From positions 1 to 49,557 of the forward strand of contig CABJBO010000014.1 in NCBI GenBank assembly GCA_902363875.1: a stretch of DNA of 49,557 nt, read 5' to 3'. Position numbers and translations under genes: made by a program. Source of the stretch: Coriobacteriaceae bacterium. GTDB lineage: Bacteria > Actinomycetota > Coriobacteriia > Coriobacteriales > Coriobacteriaceae. Positions 1-7,336 of this stretch are shown piece by piece (the first letter of the stretch is position 1; each line of letters starts with the position of its first letter). A model generated the notes under the pieces. It ran no database searches. It saw only the letters and a list, made by a program, of their open reading frames with translations, and was not told where the DNA came from.

Positions 1-56
1 CCGCCTCGCGGTGACATCGTTTTTATGTCAACCTTGGTCTAACAGAGCCAAAAGAA

Positions 57-87
57 AAGCGCGGAGCCGCATGGCGACTCCGCGCTT
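57..87 (-). terminator. intrinsic terminator after the surface adhesin
   Basis: A 10-bp perfect stem (AAGCGCGGAG/CTCCGCGCTT) with an 11-nt loop. Read on the minus strand it is followed by a T-rich run (TTTTCTTTT). It is nearly the same as the terminator at 2102-2134, so it is part of the repeated 3' end described for the permease relic. Confidence 0.8.
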
Positions 88-114
88 TATTGTTCAGCTT
101 TTGCAGCCTTGCCC

Positions 115-159
115 TTACGCTACGAAGAAGTAGACGAGGAAGGCAAAGGCCGCGATCCA
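115..159 (-). pseudogene. relic: last 14 codons and stop of a second AzgA-like permease
   Basis: On the minus strand this stretch reads WIAAFAFLVYFFVA-stop. The intact permease at 2162-3475 ends WIAALAFLVYFFVA-stop. The two 45-nt segments differ at five bases, giving a single residue change (Phe for Leu). The terminator that follows is also shared. Upstream in the coding direction the similarity ends abruptly at the Trp codon, 23 bp before the adhesin stop codon. The mostly synonymous differences suggest the source was a diverged functional paralogue or xenologue rather than a fresh copy of the neighbour. Confidence 0.75.
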
Positions 160-181
160 CCCGTCCTGTGCGAAAAAGTGT

Positions 182-1954
182 TTACGAGCGTTTGCGACTC
201 GTCAGGGCGCCTGTGACGATGGTGGCCGTTCCTGCAAGGGCGGTCGCTATGATGGCCGCGCTCGAGGTGTCGCCGGTTGCGGCGAGGATGCCGGTGGTTT
301 TGGCTCCCGTGGCTGCAACTGCAACGGTCTTGGTCGTCTTCGTGCCCTCGGACTTGGAACCCTCGGGCTTGGTCTCGCCGGACTTTTCCTCGGGTTTGAT
401 CTCCTCGGGAGGTACGGTGAGCGTGCTCTTGGCGACAGCGGCGTCATAGGGGGAGTCGATCGTGGCGTCGCCCGTGCCGATGGTTTGACCCGCTTCGTAG
501 ATGTCGCCGTTGCTGAGCTCTTCTTTGTTGCGATAGTCAATGACCTTGCCGCCTTCAGGCGTCAGGATGGTGGAGCCTTCGATTTCGATGGTGCCGATTG
601 CCTTGCCGTCCGCGCTCATGGCAAGGGCGAAGATCGCCGCCGTGTCTCCTTCGGCAGTGACCTTGCTGCGGACGATCGAAATAGTCGCGGGCGTGATGCC
701 CTCGCTGGTCTGGGCGAAGATACCGATGTTCAGACCCCTAGGCTCAGGGATGACCACGCTGCTTTGGTCGTTGCTGTAGTGGTCAGGGCCGTCGCTACCG
801 GACTCGACATAGCGGGCTATAGCCTTGACAACGGAGTCGCTAATGTAGATGTGACCACCCGCTTCGTTGGGGTTGTAGTTTCTGGTGGAGATTGCGGTCG
901 AGAATTGGTCTTCTGCGAACGCATCCACAGTCGAGCCGTTCTTGATGACGATGTCGTCCTCGTCGGTGAAGAGGGCGCTGGCTTCACCGCTCCCTGCACT
1001 TGCACGGACCGTCACGGTTGCGCCATCGATCGTGATGCCCTTGTAGGTATAGATGCCGTATCCAACACCATGTGCGTTAAGGGATGCGTTCGAGACCGTG
1101 AGGCTGCCTATGGCCTTAACGGCATAGTCTTCCTTAGAGTTTGCCTTGACCTGGCTACCGCCCGAGATATCGATGTTGCCACCAGACCAAATCGCCACGT
1201 CTTCGATAGAGCTGGCCTCTACCTTGCCGCCGCCCTTGATGGTGAGGGTCTCGCCAGTTTGGATACCCTCATCCCTGGTGGCCTTGGCGGTGACGTTTCC
1301 GCTGTTGTCGATCGTGATATTGCCACTCGCCCTGATGGCATCCGATTTGCCTGTGGCGTTGACGGTGCCCGAACCCTTGATGGTGATGTCTCCCTCGGCG
1401 TCAATGGCGTCAGACTTGGTGCTCGTGGCGTTGACGGTGCCGGCTCCGTCGATGTTGATGTCTCCGTCGGAGGTGATGGTGTCCCTAGACGACGTCACGC
1501 TGAGCGTGTCGGATGCACCGCCCTGGATGTTAAGCTCGGCGCTCTCAGCATTGCCATCCTCAACCGAGATGCCGTGGCCGTCGCCGTTGGTGACGGTGTT
1601 GTTTCCCGAGTAATTGACGTTGAGCTTGCCTGCGGCCTCGATTGCACCGCCGTTATAGTTGTTGAGCTTCATGTCGTCGGCACCGTCCCATGACCAGGTG
1701 CCGGCGGCGTCGCCCGCCGCAGTGCCGTAATTGTACTGGGTGCCGCCGACGTTGACCCACTCCGCCGCGAGCGAGATGCTCGGCATGAGCAGAGAGCTCA
1801 CCGTAAGCGCGCATGCGGCACCTACAACGATGCGGCGTGTCACGCGGCGCCAGCTTCCGCGCGCGAGCAGCGTGCGACGGTGCACGTCGGGCTCGACAAA
1901 ATGGGCTCCTGAGGTTTTGTCATTGCGCTTGGGGGTCGTGAACAAGGTGGCCAT
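182..1954 (-). CDS. cell-wall-anchored beta-helix surface protein (carbohydrate-binding-like)
   Basis: A 590-residue secreted protein. The start is the ATG at 1954, since GGGAG lies just upstream; an ATG 18 bp earlier is in frame but has no ribosome binding site. The N-terminus has a long basic region with an RRxxRR-type stretch, then a hydrophobic segment around residues 42-63, a signal peptide. The body holds about eight degenerate 22-27-residue units of the form G-x-I-x-I-x-G-x-G-x-V-x-A, as expected for a parallel beta-helix and like the carbohydrate-binding repeats of gut surface proteins. A Pro/Glu/Lys/Thr-rich spacer follows. The C-terminus has LAATGD at about 557-562, a hydrophobic stretch and an RKRS tail, a variant LPxTG signal with Ala for Pro. 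The ligand is unknown. No sortase gene lies in the window. Confidence 0.85.
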   Translation of the reverse strand: MATLFTTPKRNDKTSGAHFVEPDVHRRTLLARGSWRRVTRRIVVGAACALTVSSLLMPSISLAAEWVNVGGTQYNYGTAAGDAAGTWSWDGADDMKLNNYNGGAIEAAGKLNVNYSGNNTVTNGDGHGISVEDGNAESAELNIQGGASDTLSVTSSRDTITSDGDINIDGAGTVNATSTKSDAIDAEGDITIKGSGTVNATGKSDAIRASGNITIDNSGNVTAKATRDEGIQTGETLTIKGGGKVEASSIEDVAIWSGGNIDISGGSQVKANSKEDYAVKAIGSLTVSNASLNAHGVGYGIYTYKGITIDGATVTVRASAGSGEASALFTDEDDIVIKNGSTVDAFAEDQFSTAISTRNYNPNEAGGHIYISDSVVKAIARYVESGSDGPDHYSNDQSSVVIPEPRGLNIGIFAQTSEGITPATISIVRSKVTAEGDTAAIFALAMSADGKAIGTIEIEGSTILTPEGGKVIDYRNKEELSNGDIYEAGQTIGTGDATIDSPYDAAVAKSTLTVPPEEIKPEEKSGETKPEGSKSEGTKTTKTVAVAATGAKTTGILAATGDTSSAAIIATALAGTATIVTGALTSRKRS

Positions 1955-2101
1955 GGTTACTCCCATCCTCATAGGGCCTATGCGGTTATATCCAGCATAT
2001 CTGCAGGATGTAGCCGTCGGTAGTGCCGTTTGGAGGGCAAAATGTCCAAAACTTGGGAAGCAATATATCGCGCGTCCGTGCGATGCCTGGCTTTAAAAGA
2101 A

Positions 2102-2134
2102 AAGCGCGGAGCCGCTCGATGCGACTCCGCGCTT
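2102..2134 (-). terminator. intrinsic terminator after the purine permease
   Basis: The same stem as at 57-87 (AAGCGCGGAG/CTCCGCGCTT), here with a 13-nt loop, followed on the minus strand by TTTTCTTTT. It lies 28 bp beyond the permease stop codon. Confidence 0.8.
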
Positions 2135-2161
2135 TGGTGTTTGGTATTGTGAATCTTGCCC

Positions 2162-3475
2162 TTACGCTACAAAGAAGTAGACGAGGAAGGCGAGGGCTGC
2201 AATCCACATGAGCGGCTTGATCTTGGAGGCCTCGCCCTTAAAGAGCGCGACGATCACGTAGGCGATAAAGCCCAGGCCAATGCCGGCAGAGATGGAGTAG
2301 GTGAAGGGCACGCCGGCGACAATCATGAACGCCGGGAAGCCCTGCGAGACGTCGGACCAGTCGATCTCGGAGGCCTCGCTCATCATGAGGTAGCCGACGT
2401 AGACCAGGGCACCGCAGGTGGCGGCACTGGAAACGATGGTGACGATGGGGGAGAAGAACGCGGCGAGAATGAACAGCACGCCGGTGGTGACGGAGGTGAG
2501 GCCCGTGCGGCCACCGTCGGCAGCGCCAGAGGTGGACTCGACGAAGGTGGTGATGGAGGAGACGCCCATAAAGCCACCGGCAGCGGCGGCCACGGAGTCA
2601 ACGACCAAGATGGGGCGGATGTCCTCGACATTGCCGTCCTCGGTCAGGAACTCGCCCTGCTTGGCGACGGCCATGGCGGTGCCCATGGTGTCAAAGAAGT
2701 CGCTCATGAGCAGCGAGAAGGCCACGACGAGCAGCATCGGGTCGGTCAGGACCTTCACGATAGCCATGTTGCCGTCGGCGGTGCTGGCAAACGGAGCGCC
2801 AAAGGTCGAGAAGTCGAGCGGGGCGATGAGGCCCTCGGGGGCGTGGGTGACGCCCAGCGGGATGCCGGCGATAACGGCGACGATGATACCGATGAGCAGC
2901 GAGCCCGGCACGTTGCGGGAGGCCAGGGCAACCGTCACGACGATGGAGATGATGCCGACGATAAAGGTGGGGGAGGTGATGTCGCCCAGACCGACGAGTG
3001 TACCGGCGCCAGCGGTGATAATGCCGGCGTCGCACAGGCCGATCATGGCGATGAACAGACCCAGGCCCACCGAGATAGCGTGGCGCAGAACCACGGGGAT
3101 GGCGTCCATAATGGCCTCGCGCAGGCCGCAAAGGACGAGCAGCAAGATGACGACACCCTCGAGGAAGATGACGCTCATGGCCACGTGCCAGTCACCGCCG
3201 CACATGGTGGTGGTGATGCCCGCAATCATGGCGTTGATGCCCAGGCCCGACGCGCATGCGAGCGGACGGTTGGCGAAGATGCCCATGCAGATGGTCATGA
3301 TGCCGGCGCCCAGGCAAGTGGCGCAGGCGAGCGCTCCCGCATCGATGCCGGCGCCCGAGAGCACTGCGGGGTTGACGGCGATGATGTAGGCCATCGCCAG
3401 GAATGTTGTCAGTCCAGCGCGAAGTTCGGTCCCGATTGTGGACTTGCGCTCACTGACGTGAAAAAGTTCGTCCAT
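2162..3475 (-). CDS. NCS2-type purine permease, AzgA/PbuG-like
   Basis: A 437-residue polytopic membrane protein. The N-terminal stretch ELRAGLTTFLAMAYIIAVNP and the following small-residue-rich helices match the AzgA-like branch of the NCS2 family, which imports adenine, guanine or hypoxanthine with protons. The length is normal for the family (about 430-480). I chose the ATG at 3475 because AAGGAAAGGG stands just before it; an upstream in-frame ATG at 3532 lacks such a site. The roughly 125-bp leader shows a small CGGCC/GGCCG hairpin but no purine-riboswitch core that I can see. The exact base transported cannot be read from sequence. Confidence 0.88.
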   Translation of the reverse strand: MDELFHVSERKSTIGTELRAGLTTFLAMAYIIAVNPAVLSGAGIDAGALACATCLGAGIMTICMGIFANRPLACASGLGINAMIAGITTTMCGGDWHVAMSVIFLEGVVILLLVLCGLREAIMDAIPVVLRHAISVGLGLFIAMIGLCDAGIITAGAGTLVGLGDITSPTFIVGIISIVVTVALASRNVPGSLLIGIIVAVIAGIPLGVTHAPEGLIAPLDFSTFGAPFASTADGNMAIVKVLTDPMLLVVAFSLLMSDFFDTMGTAMAVAKQGEFLTEDGNVEDIRPILVVDSVAAAAGGFMGVSSITTFVESTSGAADGGRTGLTSVTTGVLFILAAFFSPIVTIVSSAATCGALVYVGYLMMSEASEIDWSDVSQGFPAFMIVAGVPFTYSISAGIGLGFIAYVIVALFKGEASKIKPLMWIAALAFLVYFFVA

Positions 3476-3629
3476 GCATACCCTTTCCTTGTTCGGCCCC
3501 GAGTTTAGGCCGATTGACACGAACCCACCCACTATATCGCCTTTGTGAAGTTGGTGTTCCTCACATGTTGATGTTCGGCGGTTTGTAACGGACGGGCGGT
3601 ATCTTTCGCATGAAATTGTGTAGGTACCG

Positions 3630-3635
3630 TATACT
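3630..3635 (+). promoter_or_regulatory. probable -10 element for the first deformylase gene
   Basis: TATACT lies 33 bp upstream of the chosen ATG at 3669. No good -35 hexamer is visible at 16-18 bp, so this is a tentative call. Confidence 0.4.
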
Positions 3636-3668
3636 TAAGCGGTTACAACGACCCCTATGGAGGAACGT

Positions 3669-4088
3669 ATGATTAAAGAGCTTTGCCACGACGAGGCTAT
3701 CCTGTCCCAGCGTTGCGAGGTTGCGACCGTCGAGGACGAGTCGGTTGCTCAGGACCTGATCGATACCATCAAGTCGCTCGACGATGCCGGCTGCCTTGCC
3801 GCTAACCAGATTGGCGTTACCAAGAAGGTTTGCGTCTACCTGGACGACGCCGGCGAGCCCCACGTGCTCTACAACCCCCGTCTGGTGTTTGGCCTGGGTG
3901 CCAGCAAGATGGAGGAGAGCTGCCTGACGCACGAGGAGGTCACCAAGTCCACGCGCTATATCAAGTGCAAGGTTGCCTTTGACCAGATCGTCGACGGCAA
4001 GATGAAGGAGTGCCGCCGCGATTACGCAGGCTTTGAGGCGCAAATGATCCAGCACATGATTGATCACTGTCTTGGAAAGTTGGTCTAA
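3669..4088 (+). CDS. peptide-deformylase-like protein lacking the catalytic glutamate
   Basis: A 139-residue protein of the Def fold. Motif I is AGCLAANQ (canonical GxGLAAxQ, Gln kept). Motif II is EESCLT (canonical EGCLS, metal-binding Cys kept). Motif III is QHMIDH (canonical QHExDH): both metal-binding His are kept but the general-base Glu is Met. True deformylases remove the formyl group from the initiator Met; a protein without this Glu is probably inactive in that reaction or does something else. The start is the ATG at 3669, seven bases after GGAGG; an ATG 12 bp upstream would place the ribosome site inside the gene. Single-gene unit followed by a strong terminator. Compare the second Def-like gene at 8933-9343, where a different motif has changed. 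Confidence 0.85.
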   Translation: MIKELCHDEAILSQRCEVATVEDESVAQDLIDTIKSLDDAGCLAANQIGVTKKVCVYLDDAGEPHVLYNPRLVFGLGASKMEESCLTHEEVTKSTRYIKCKVAFDQIVDGKMKECRRDYAGFEAQMIQHMIDHCLGKLV

Positions 4089-4119
4089 GGGGACCAAAGC
4101 ACCGCACCTCGTCGTTTTT

Positions 4120-4158
4120 AGTCCGGGTATGACATTGTTGTCATGTCCGGACTTTTTT
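4120..4158 (+). terminator. intrinsic terminator after the first deformylase-like gene
   Basis: A stem of about 15 bp (AGTCCGGGTATGACA/TGTCATGTCCGGACT, two imperfect positions) with a 3-nt loop, then TTTTTT. Confidence 0.9.
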
Positions 4159-4219
4159 GTTTAGCGCTCCTTTGTTTGGTGACAATGACCTTAGTAAGAA
4201 CATTGAGCTAGGAGGCGCT

Positions 4220-5185
4220 ATGTGCACGAGCATTCGATTTACCGATAATTCCGGCCACATGTATCTGGGCCGCAACCTCGACTGGAGCTTTGGATACGGC
4301 GAGCAGGTTCGCGTGGTGCCCCGCGGGTTCCACATCCCGTACTCGTTTATCGACGATGCGACGGCGGCGCATGCGGTAATCGGTATGTGTATCGATTACA
4401 AGAACTATCCCATGTTTTTCGATTGCGGCAACGATGCGGGCCTGGCTGTGGCGGGGCTCAACTTTCCCGGCTATGCCGAGTATGCCGAGGGGCCGGTTGA
4501 TGGCAAGACCAATATCGCGGCCTACGAGTTTCCCCTGTGGGTGGCGGCGACGTTCTCGACGGTCGACGAGGCCGAGGCTGCACTGCGCGATACGGTGATT
4601 GTCGCCAAATCTGCCGGCGAGGGCCTGGGCGTGTCGCTGCTCCATTGGATTATCGGCGACAGCCAGCGCAGTATCGTGGTCGAGATGATGGCCGACGGCC
4701 TGCATGTATACGACGACCCGGTCGATACCCTTGCCAACCAGCCGACTTTCCCGTGGCATATGGAAAACCTGCGCACCTATATCACCGCCACCAGCGATTT
4801 TCCGCAGACGGCGACATGGCGCGCCGCCGAGCTCAAGCCTTATGGCGCTGGTGCCGGCATGCGCGGTATTCCGGGCGACTGCTATTCGCCGAGCCGTTTT
4901 GTAAAGGCGGCCTACCTCAATGCCAATTACCCGCAAAAGGGCAGCGAGGCCGAAAACGTCGTCCGCATGTTCCGTTCGCTCGAGGGCGTGGCGATGATCG
5001 AGGGAGCGTCCAAGATGGGCGACGGCAAGTTCGAGAAGACCATCTACACCGGATGCTTTAGCGCGCGTACGGGCAATTATTACTACGCGACCTACGATGA
5101 CCCATCGATTCGCTACGTGAGCCTGATGGATGCCGAGGGCGCGAGCCCCGATAGGCTCGTGGTTCCCGAGCCGCGTCGTTCGTAG
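4220..5185 (+). CDS. bsh: bile salt hydrolase / choloylglycine hydrolase family
   Basis: A 321-residue Ntn hydrolase. Met1 is followed by Cys2, which becomes the N-terminal nucleophile. The other catalytic residues of the bile-salt-hydrolase/penicillin-V-acylase family are in place: Arg18 and Asp21 (LGRNLDW), Asn81 (AGLNFPG), Asn173 (LANQPTF) and Arg226 (SPSRF). The family hydrolyses the amide bond of glycine- or taurine-conjugated bile acids (EC 3.5.1.24) in the cytoplasm; there is no signal peptide. The start is fixed by Cys2 and by GGAGG 5 bp upstream. A single-gene unit between a terminator and a long palindrome. Substrate range (bile salts versus penicillin V or acyl-homoserine lactones) cannot be decided, but bile salts are most likely for a gut actinobacterium. 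Confidence 0.9.
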   Translation: MCTSIRFTDNSGHMYLGRNLDWSFGYGEQVRVVPRGFHIPYSFIDDATAAHAVIGMCIDYKNYPMFFDCGNDAGLAVAGLNFPGYAEYAEGPVDGKTNIAAYEFPLWVAATFSTVDEAEAALRDTVIVAKSAGEGLGVSLLHWIIGDSQRSIVVEMMADGLHVYDDPVDTLANQPTFPWHMENLRTYITATSDFPQTATWRAAELKPYGAGAGMRGIPGDCYSPSRFVKAAYLNANYPQKGSEAENVVRMFRSLEGVAMIEGASKMGDGKFEKTIYTGCFSARTGNYYYATYDDPSIRYVSLMDAEGASPDRLVVPEPRRS

Positions 5186-5211
5186 CCCATAGCTTTACTG
5201 CAATGCAAAAT

Positions 5212-5241
5212 GGCCCTGCATCTCACGTGAGGTGCAGGGCC
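5212..5241. terminator. convergent palindrome between bsh and the EamA gene
   Basis: GGCCCTGCA and TGCAGGGCC enclose an inner CTCACGTGAG palindrome, giving a nearly complete 30-nt hairpin between two convergent genes. T-runs on either side are weak (ATTTTGC on the minus strand), so termination is likely but not certain. Confidence 0.65.
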
Positions 5242-5242
5242 A

Positions 5243-5277
5243 CTGCGACCTGGGCTTTATCCCGCATGCGCCCCGAG
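5243..5277 (+). pseudogene. 35-bp relic of a LysR-family regulator gene
   Basis: This segment matches 6742-6776, inside the LysR gene, at 33 of 35 bases and in the same strand sense. It reads CDLGFIPHAPR against CDLGFIPHEPR in the intact gene; one difference is synonymous and one changes Glu to Ala. It lies between the palindrome and the eamA stop codon, so a LysR gene, or a copy of part of one, once stood downstream of the exporter. Confidence 0.6.
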
Positions 5278-5287
5278 AAAATGTCCC

Positions 5288-6199
5288 TTAAGCGCGTGCT
5301 GCCTGGGCGATACCGGCCTTGGCGCTTGCGCGCTTGCCGGCGAGTTCGCAAAAAATCGCGCCGCCGATGATAAGTGCGGCGCCCATCAGGCGGACCGGCG
5401 TTATGGCTTCGCCCAAAAGGACGGCGGAGAACACAACGGCCGAAAGCGGCTCGAGGTAGCCGACAACCGCGACGGTCTGCACAGGCAGCTTGGCGACGGC
5501 GCTAAAGTAGAGCAGGCAGCCGATGCCGGTGTTGACGATGCCAAGCATAGCGACGGCACGCCAATCGATGCTTGCGGCGATACCGGGGGAGAAGAACGAG
5601 GGGGCGCCTTGGGTGACGAGCGTGAGGACCAGCGCGGTCGCAAAGGCGGCGCTCACCTGGAGCGCGGAGTTTTCGAGGCCTTCGATGTGTGGCGCACCCT
5701 TGCTGGCGATGACCATCAGCGCGTAGCAAAATGCCGAGGCGATGCCGCAAGCGATGCCCGCAATGGGCATATTGCCGCCTAGACCTTGTGCCGCAATGAG
5801 AAAGACGCCGCAGGCAACGGCGATAAACCCGGCGATTTTGCCGCCGGTCAGCTTTTCGCCAAAGATGAGCGGCGAGAGGGCCATAACGATGATGGGGCCG
5901 CAGTAGTACAGCAGCGAGGAGATACCGACGCCGATCGTCTGATAGGCGCAGAACAGAAAAATCCAGCTGGCGCCCAACGCAGCTCCCGAGAGGATCAGGG
6001 CCGCAGCTTCGCGGGGACGAGACGGCGCCTGCAGCTTATGGCGTTGGGTGATGGCGAGGATGGTGACAAGCGAGAAGGCTCCCAGAAAGGTGCGCAGCAG
6101 CACGATATCGGAGCTCGGCAGCGCGATGGCAGCGGCGATGATGCCGTTGGAGCCAAACAACAACAGTGCTGCCAAATACCTAAACAGTCCGTTGTTCAT
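5288..6199 (-). CDS. EamA-family (DMT superfamily) transporter
   Basis: A 303-residue protein with ten predicted hydrophobic segments and two EamA repeats (roughly residues 5-140 and 150-285), the layout of RhaT/YdcZ-type metabolite exporters. The second half contains GYLEPLSAVVFSAVLLGEAIT, the usual EamA signature. The gene is transcribed away from the LysR gene at 6317, so it is probably that regulator's target. AGAAGGG lies about 10 bp upstream of the ATG. The exported compound (amino acid, drug or metabolite) cannot be told from the sequence. Confidence 0.88.
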   Translation of the reverse strand: MNNGLFRYLAALLLFGSNGIIAAAIALPSSDIVLLRTFLGAFSLVTILAITQRHKLQAPSRPREAAALILSGAALGASWIFLFCAYQTIGVGISSLLYYCGPIIVMALSPLIFGEKLTGGKIAGFIAVACGVFLIAAQGLGGNMPIAGIACGIASAFCYALMVIASKGAPHIEGLENSALQVSAAFATALVLTLVTQGAPSFFSPGIAASIDWRAVAMLGIVNTGIGCLLYFSAVAKLPVQTVAVVGYLEPLSAVVFSAVLLGEAITPVRLMGAALIIGGAIFCELAGKRASAKAGIAQAARA

Positions 6200-6265
6200 G
6201 CGCAGCCGCCCTTCTATATCCGTGCATGTTCACTATGGGCGAGGTGGATTTAGAAGAAAAGCGAA

Positions 6266-6271
6266 TATAAT
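6266..6271 (+). promoter_or_regulatory. consensus -10 element in the eamA/LysR divergent region
   Basis: A perfect TATAAT lies about 50 bp before the LysR start. Three CATG-containing words follow within 35 bp (ACATGG, ACATGA, TCATGC), which could be part of a LysR binding site, but the T-N11-A pattern is not clean. Confidence 0.45.
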
Positions 6272-6316
6272 ACATGGATAACATGACAAAAACTCATGCA
6301 AAGGTGGGGACGTGCC

Positions 6317-7174
6317 GTGGAGACCAATATCCAAAAGATGCAGGTGCTGCTCGAGACCGTGCGCGCCGGAAGCTTTACGCGCGCCGCCGAGCATCTGAGC
6401 TATTCGCAATCGGGTGTGAGCCGCATGGTGGCCGATCTTGAGGCCGACTGGGGCTTTAAGGTGCTCGACCGCAGTCGCGAAGGCGTGGTTCTTTCTGCCG
6501 ACGGGCGGCAGATCATGCCGGCTGTCGAGGCGCTCTGCGAGGAATTCATTCGCTTGCAGCGGCGGGTGGATGAGATGCGTGGGCTCATGCGTGGCAAAAT
6601 CTGCATCGGTACGTTTTCGAGTGTGGCGACTCACGTGCTGCCGCCGGTGATTGCGCGTTTTCGCGCCGATTATCCGGACGTCGATTACGAGTTGCTGATG
6701 GGCGACTATTCAGAGATCGAGCAATGGGTGGCGCAGGGTCGCTGCGATCTGGGCTTTATCCCGCATGAGCCCCGAGGGGGCGGTATGGCCTCGCGGGCGT
6801 TGGTGCAAGACGAGCTGATGGCGGTGGTACCGGCCGATTCTTTGCTCGCCACTGCGGAGGTTGTCTCTCTTGCCGATTTGGCCAACGAGCAGTTTATTCT
6901 GCTGGAACGCGGCACCGATGACGAGATTACGCCGCTGTTCCGTCGGGCGGGGCTGACGGTGCGCTCAAAACTGTCGACCTGGGATGACTATGCGATTATG
7001 GCCATGGTCGAGGACGGCTTGGGCGTGAGCATCCTTCCGGCGCTCATCTTGCGGCGCTGTCAGTTCAATGTCGCCATTCGTCCGCTCGAGGGACGTCCCC
7101 ATCGGCAGATTAACGCCATATATCGAACGGCCGACGTTTCGCTTGCTGCTGCTCGATTCCTTGAATACCTCTAA
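6317..7174 (+). CDS. LysR-family transcriptional regulator
   Basis: A 285-residue regulator. The N-terminal winged helix spans about residues 1-65 (GSFTRAAEHLSYSQSGVSRMVADLEADWGFKVLDR in two blocks), and the effector-binding domain covers about 85-285. The start is taken as the GTG at 6317, eight bases after AGGTGGGG; an ATG at 6296 has no ribosome site in front. It is divergent from the EamA exporter, so the usual model is control of that gene in response to the exporter's substrate. A 35-bp piece of this gene also occurs at 5243-5277 on the far side of eamA. Confidence 0.88.
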   Translation: METNIQKMQVLLETVRAGSFTRAAEHLSYSQSGVSRMVADLEADWGFKVLDRSREGVVLSADGRQIMPAVEALCEEFIRLQRRVDEMRGLMRGKICIGTFSSVATHVLPPVIARFRADYPDVDYELLMGDYSEIEQWVAQGRCDLGFIPHEPRGGGMASRALVQDELMAVVPADSLLATAEVVSLADLANEQFILLERGTDDEITPLFRRAGLTVRSKLSTWDDYAIMAMVEDGLGVSILPALILRRCQFNVAIRPLEGRPHRQINAIYRTADVSLAAARFLEYL

Positions 7175-7234
7175 ACGCGTGCACGTTATTGTCCGCTTTG
7201 GGCAAATCTCGGAGTTCGGTACGTTTTCTTATGA

Positions 7235-7315
7235 AATTGAACTTTCGAATGAGGTACGGCGCTATACTGCTTGCTAAATTGAACCTTGGTTCAATTCGTG
7301 TCCTATAAATTGAAC
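7235..7315. promoter_or_regulatory. AATTGAAC operator array upstream of the XRE-aminotransferase
   Basis: AATTGAAC occurs directly at 7235-7242, 7277-7284 and 7308-7315, and inverted at 7289-7296, so that 7277-7296 is a palindrome (AATTGAAC-CTTG-GTTCAATT). The direct copies are 42 and 31 bp apart, about four and three helical turns, so they face the same side of the DNA. TATACT (7263-7268) and TATAAA (7304-7309) are candidate -10 elements among them. The array ends nine bases before the ribosome binding site of the gene. The likely ligand is the gene's own N-terminal XRE domain, as an autoregulator; this is inference. Confidence 0.7.
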
Positions 7316-7336
7316 TTTGCCAGCAAGGAGGTTCCT

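Noticed and set aside
485..1693. Long open frame of about 400 codons antisense to the adhesin gene
   Set aside because: It mirrors the third-base G+C bias of the adhesin; its product is Asp/Val/Arg-rich without recognisable domain, and it has no ribosome site.
2156..3508. Open frame of 450 codons antisense to the purine permease
   Set aside because: Low-complexity Asp/Gly/His product explained by the codon bias of the real gene on the other strand.
3476..3600. Possible purine riboswitch before the permease gene
   Set aside because: Only a small CGGCC/GGCCG hairpin is present; the conserved three-way junction core of the purine riboswitch is not seen.
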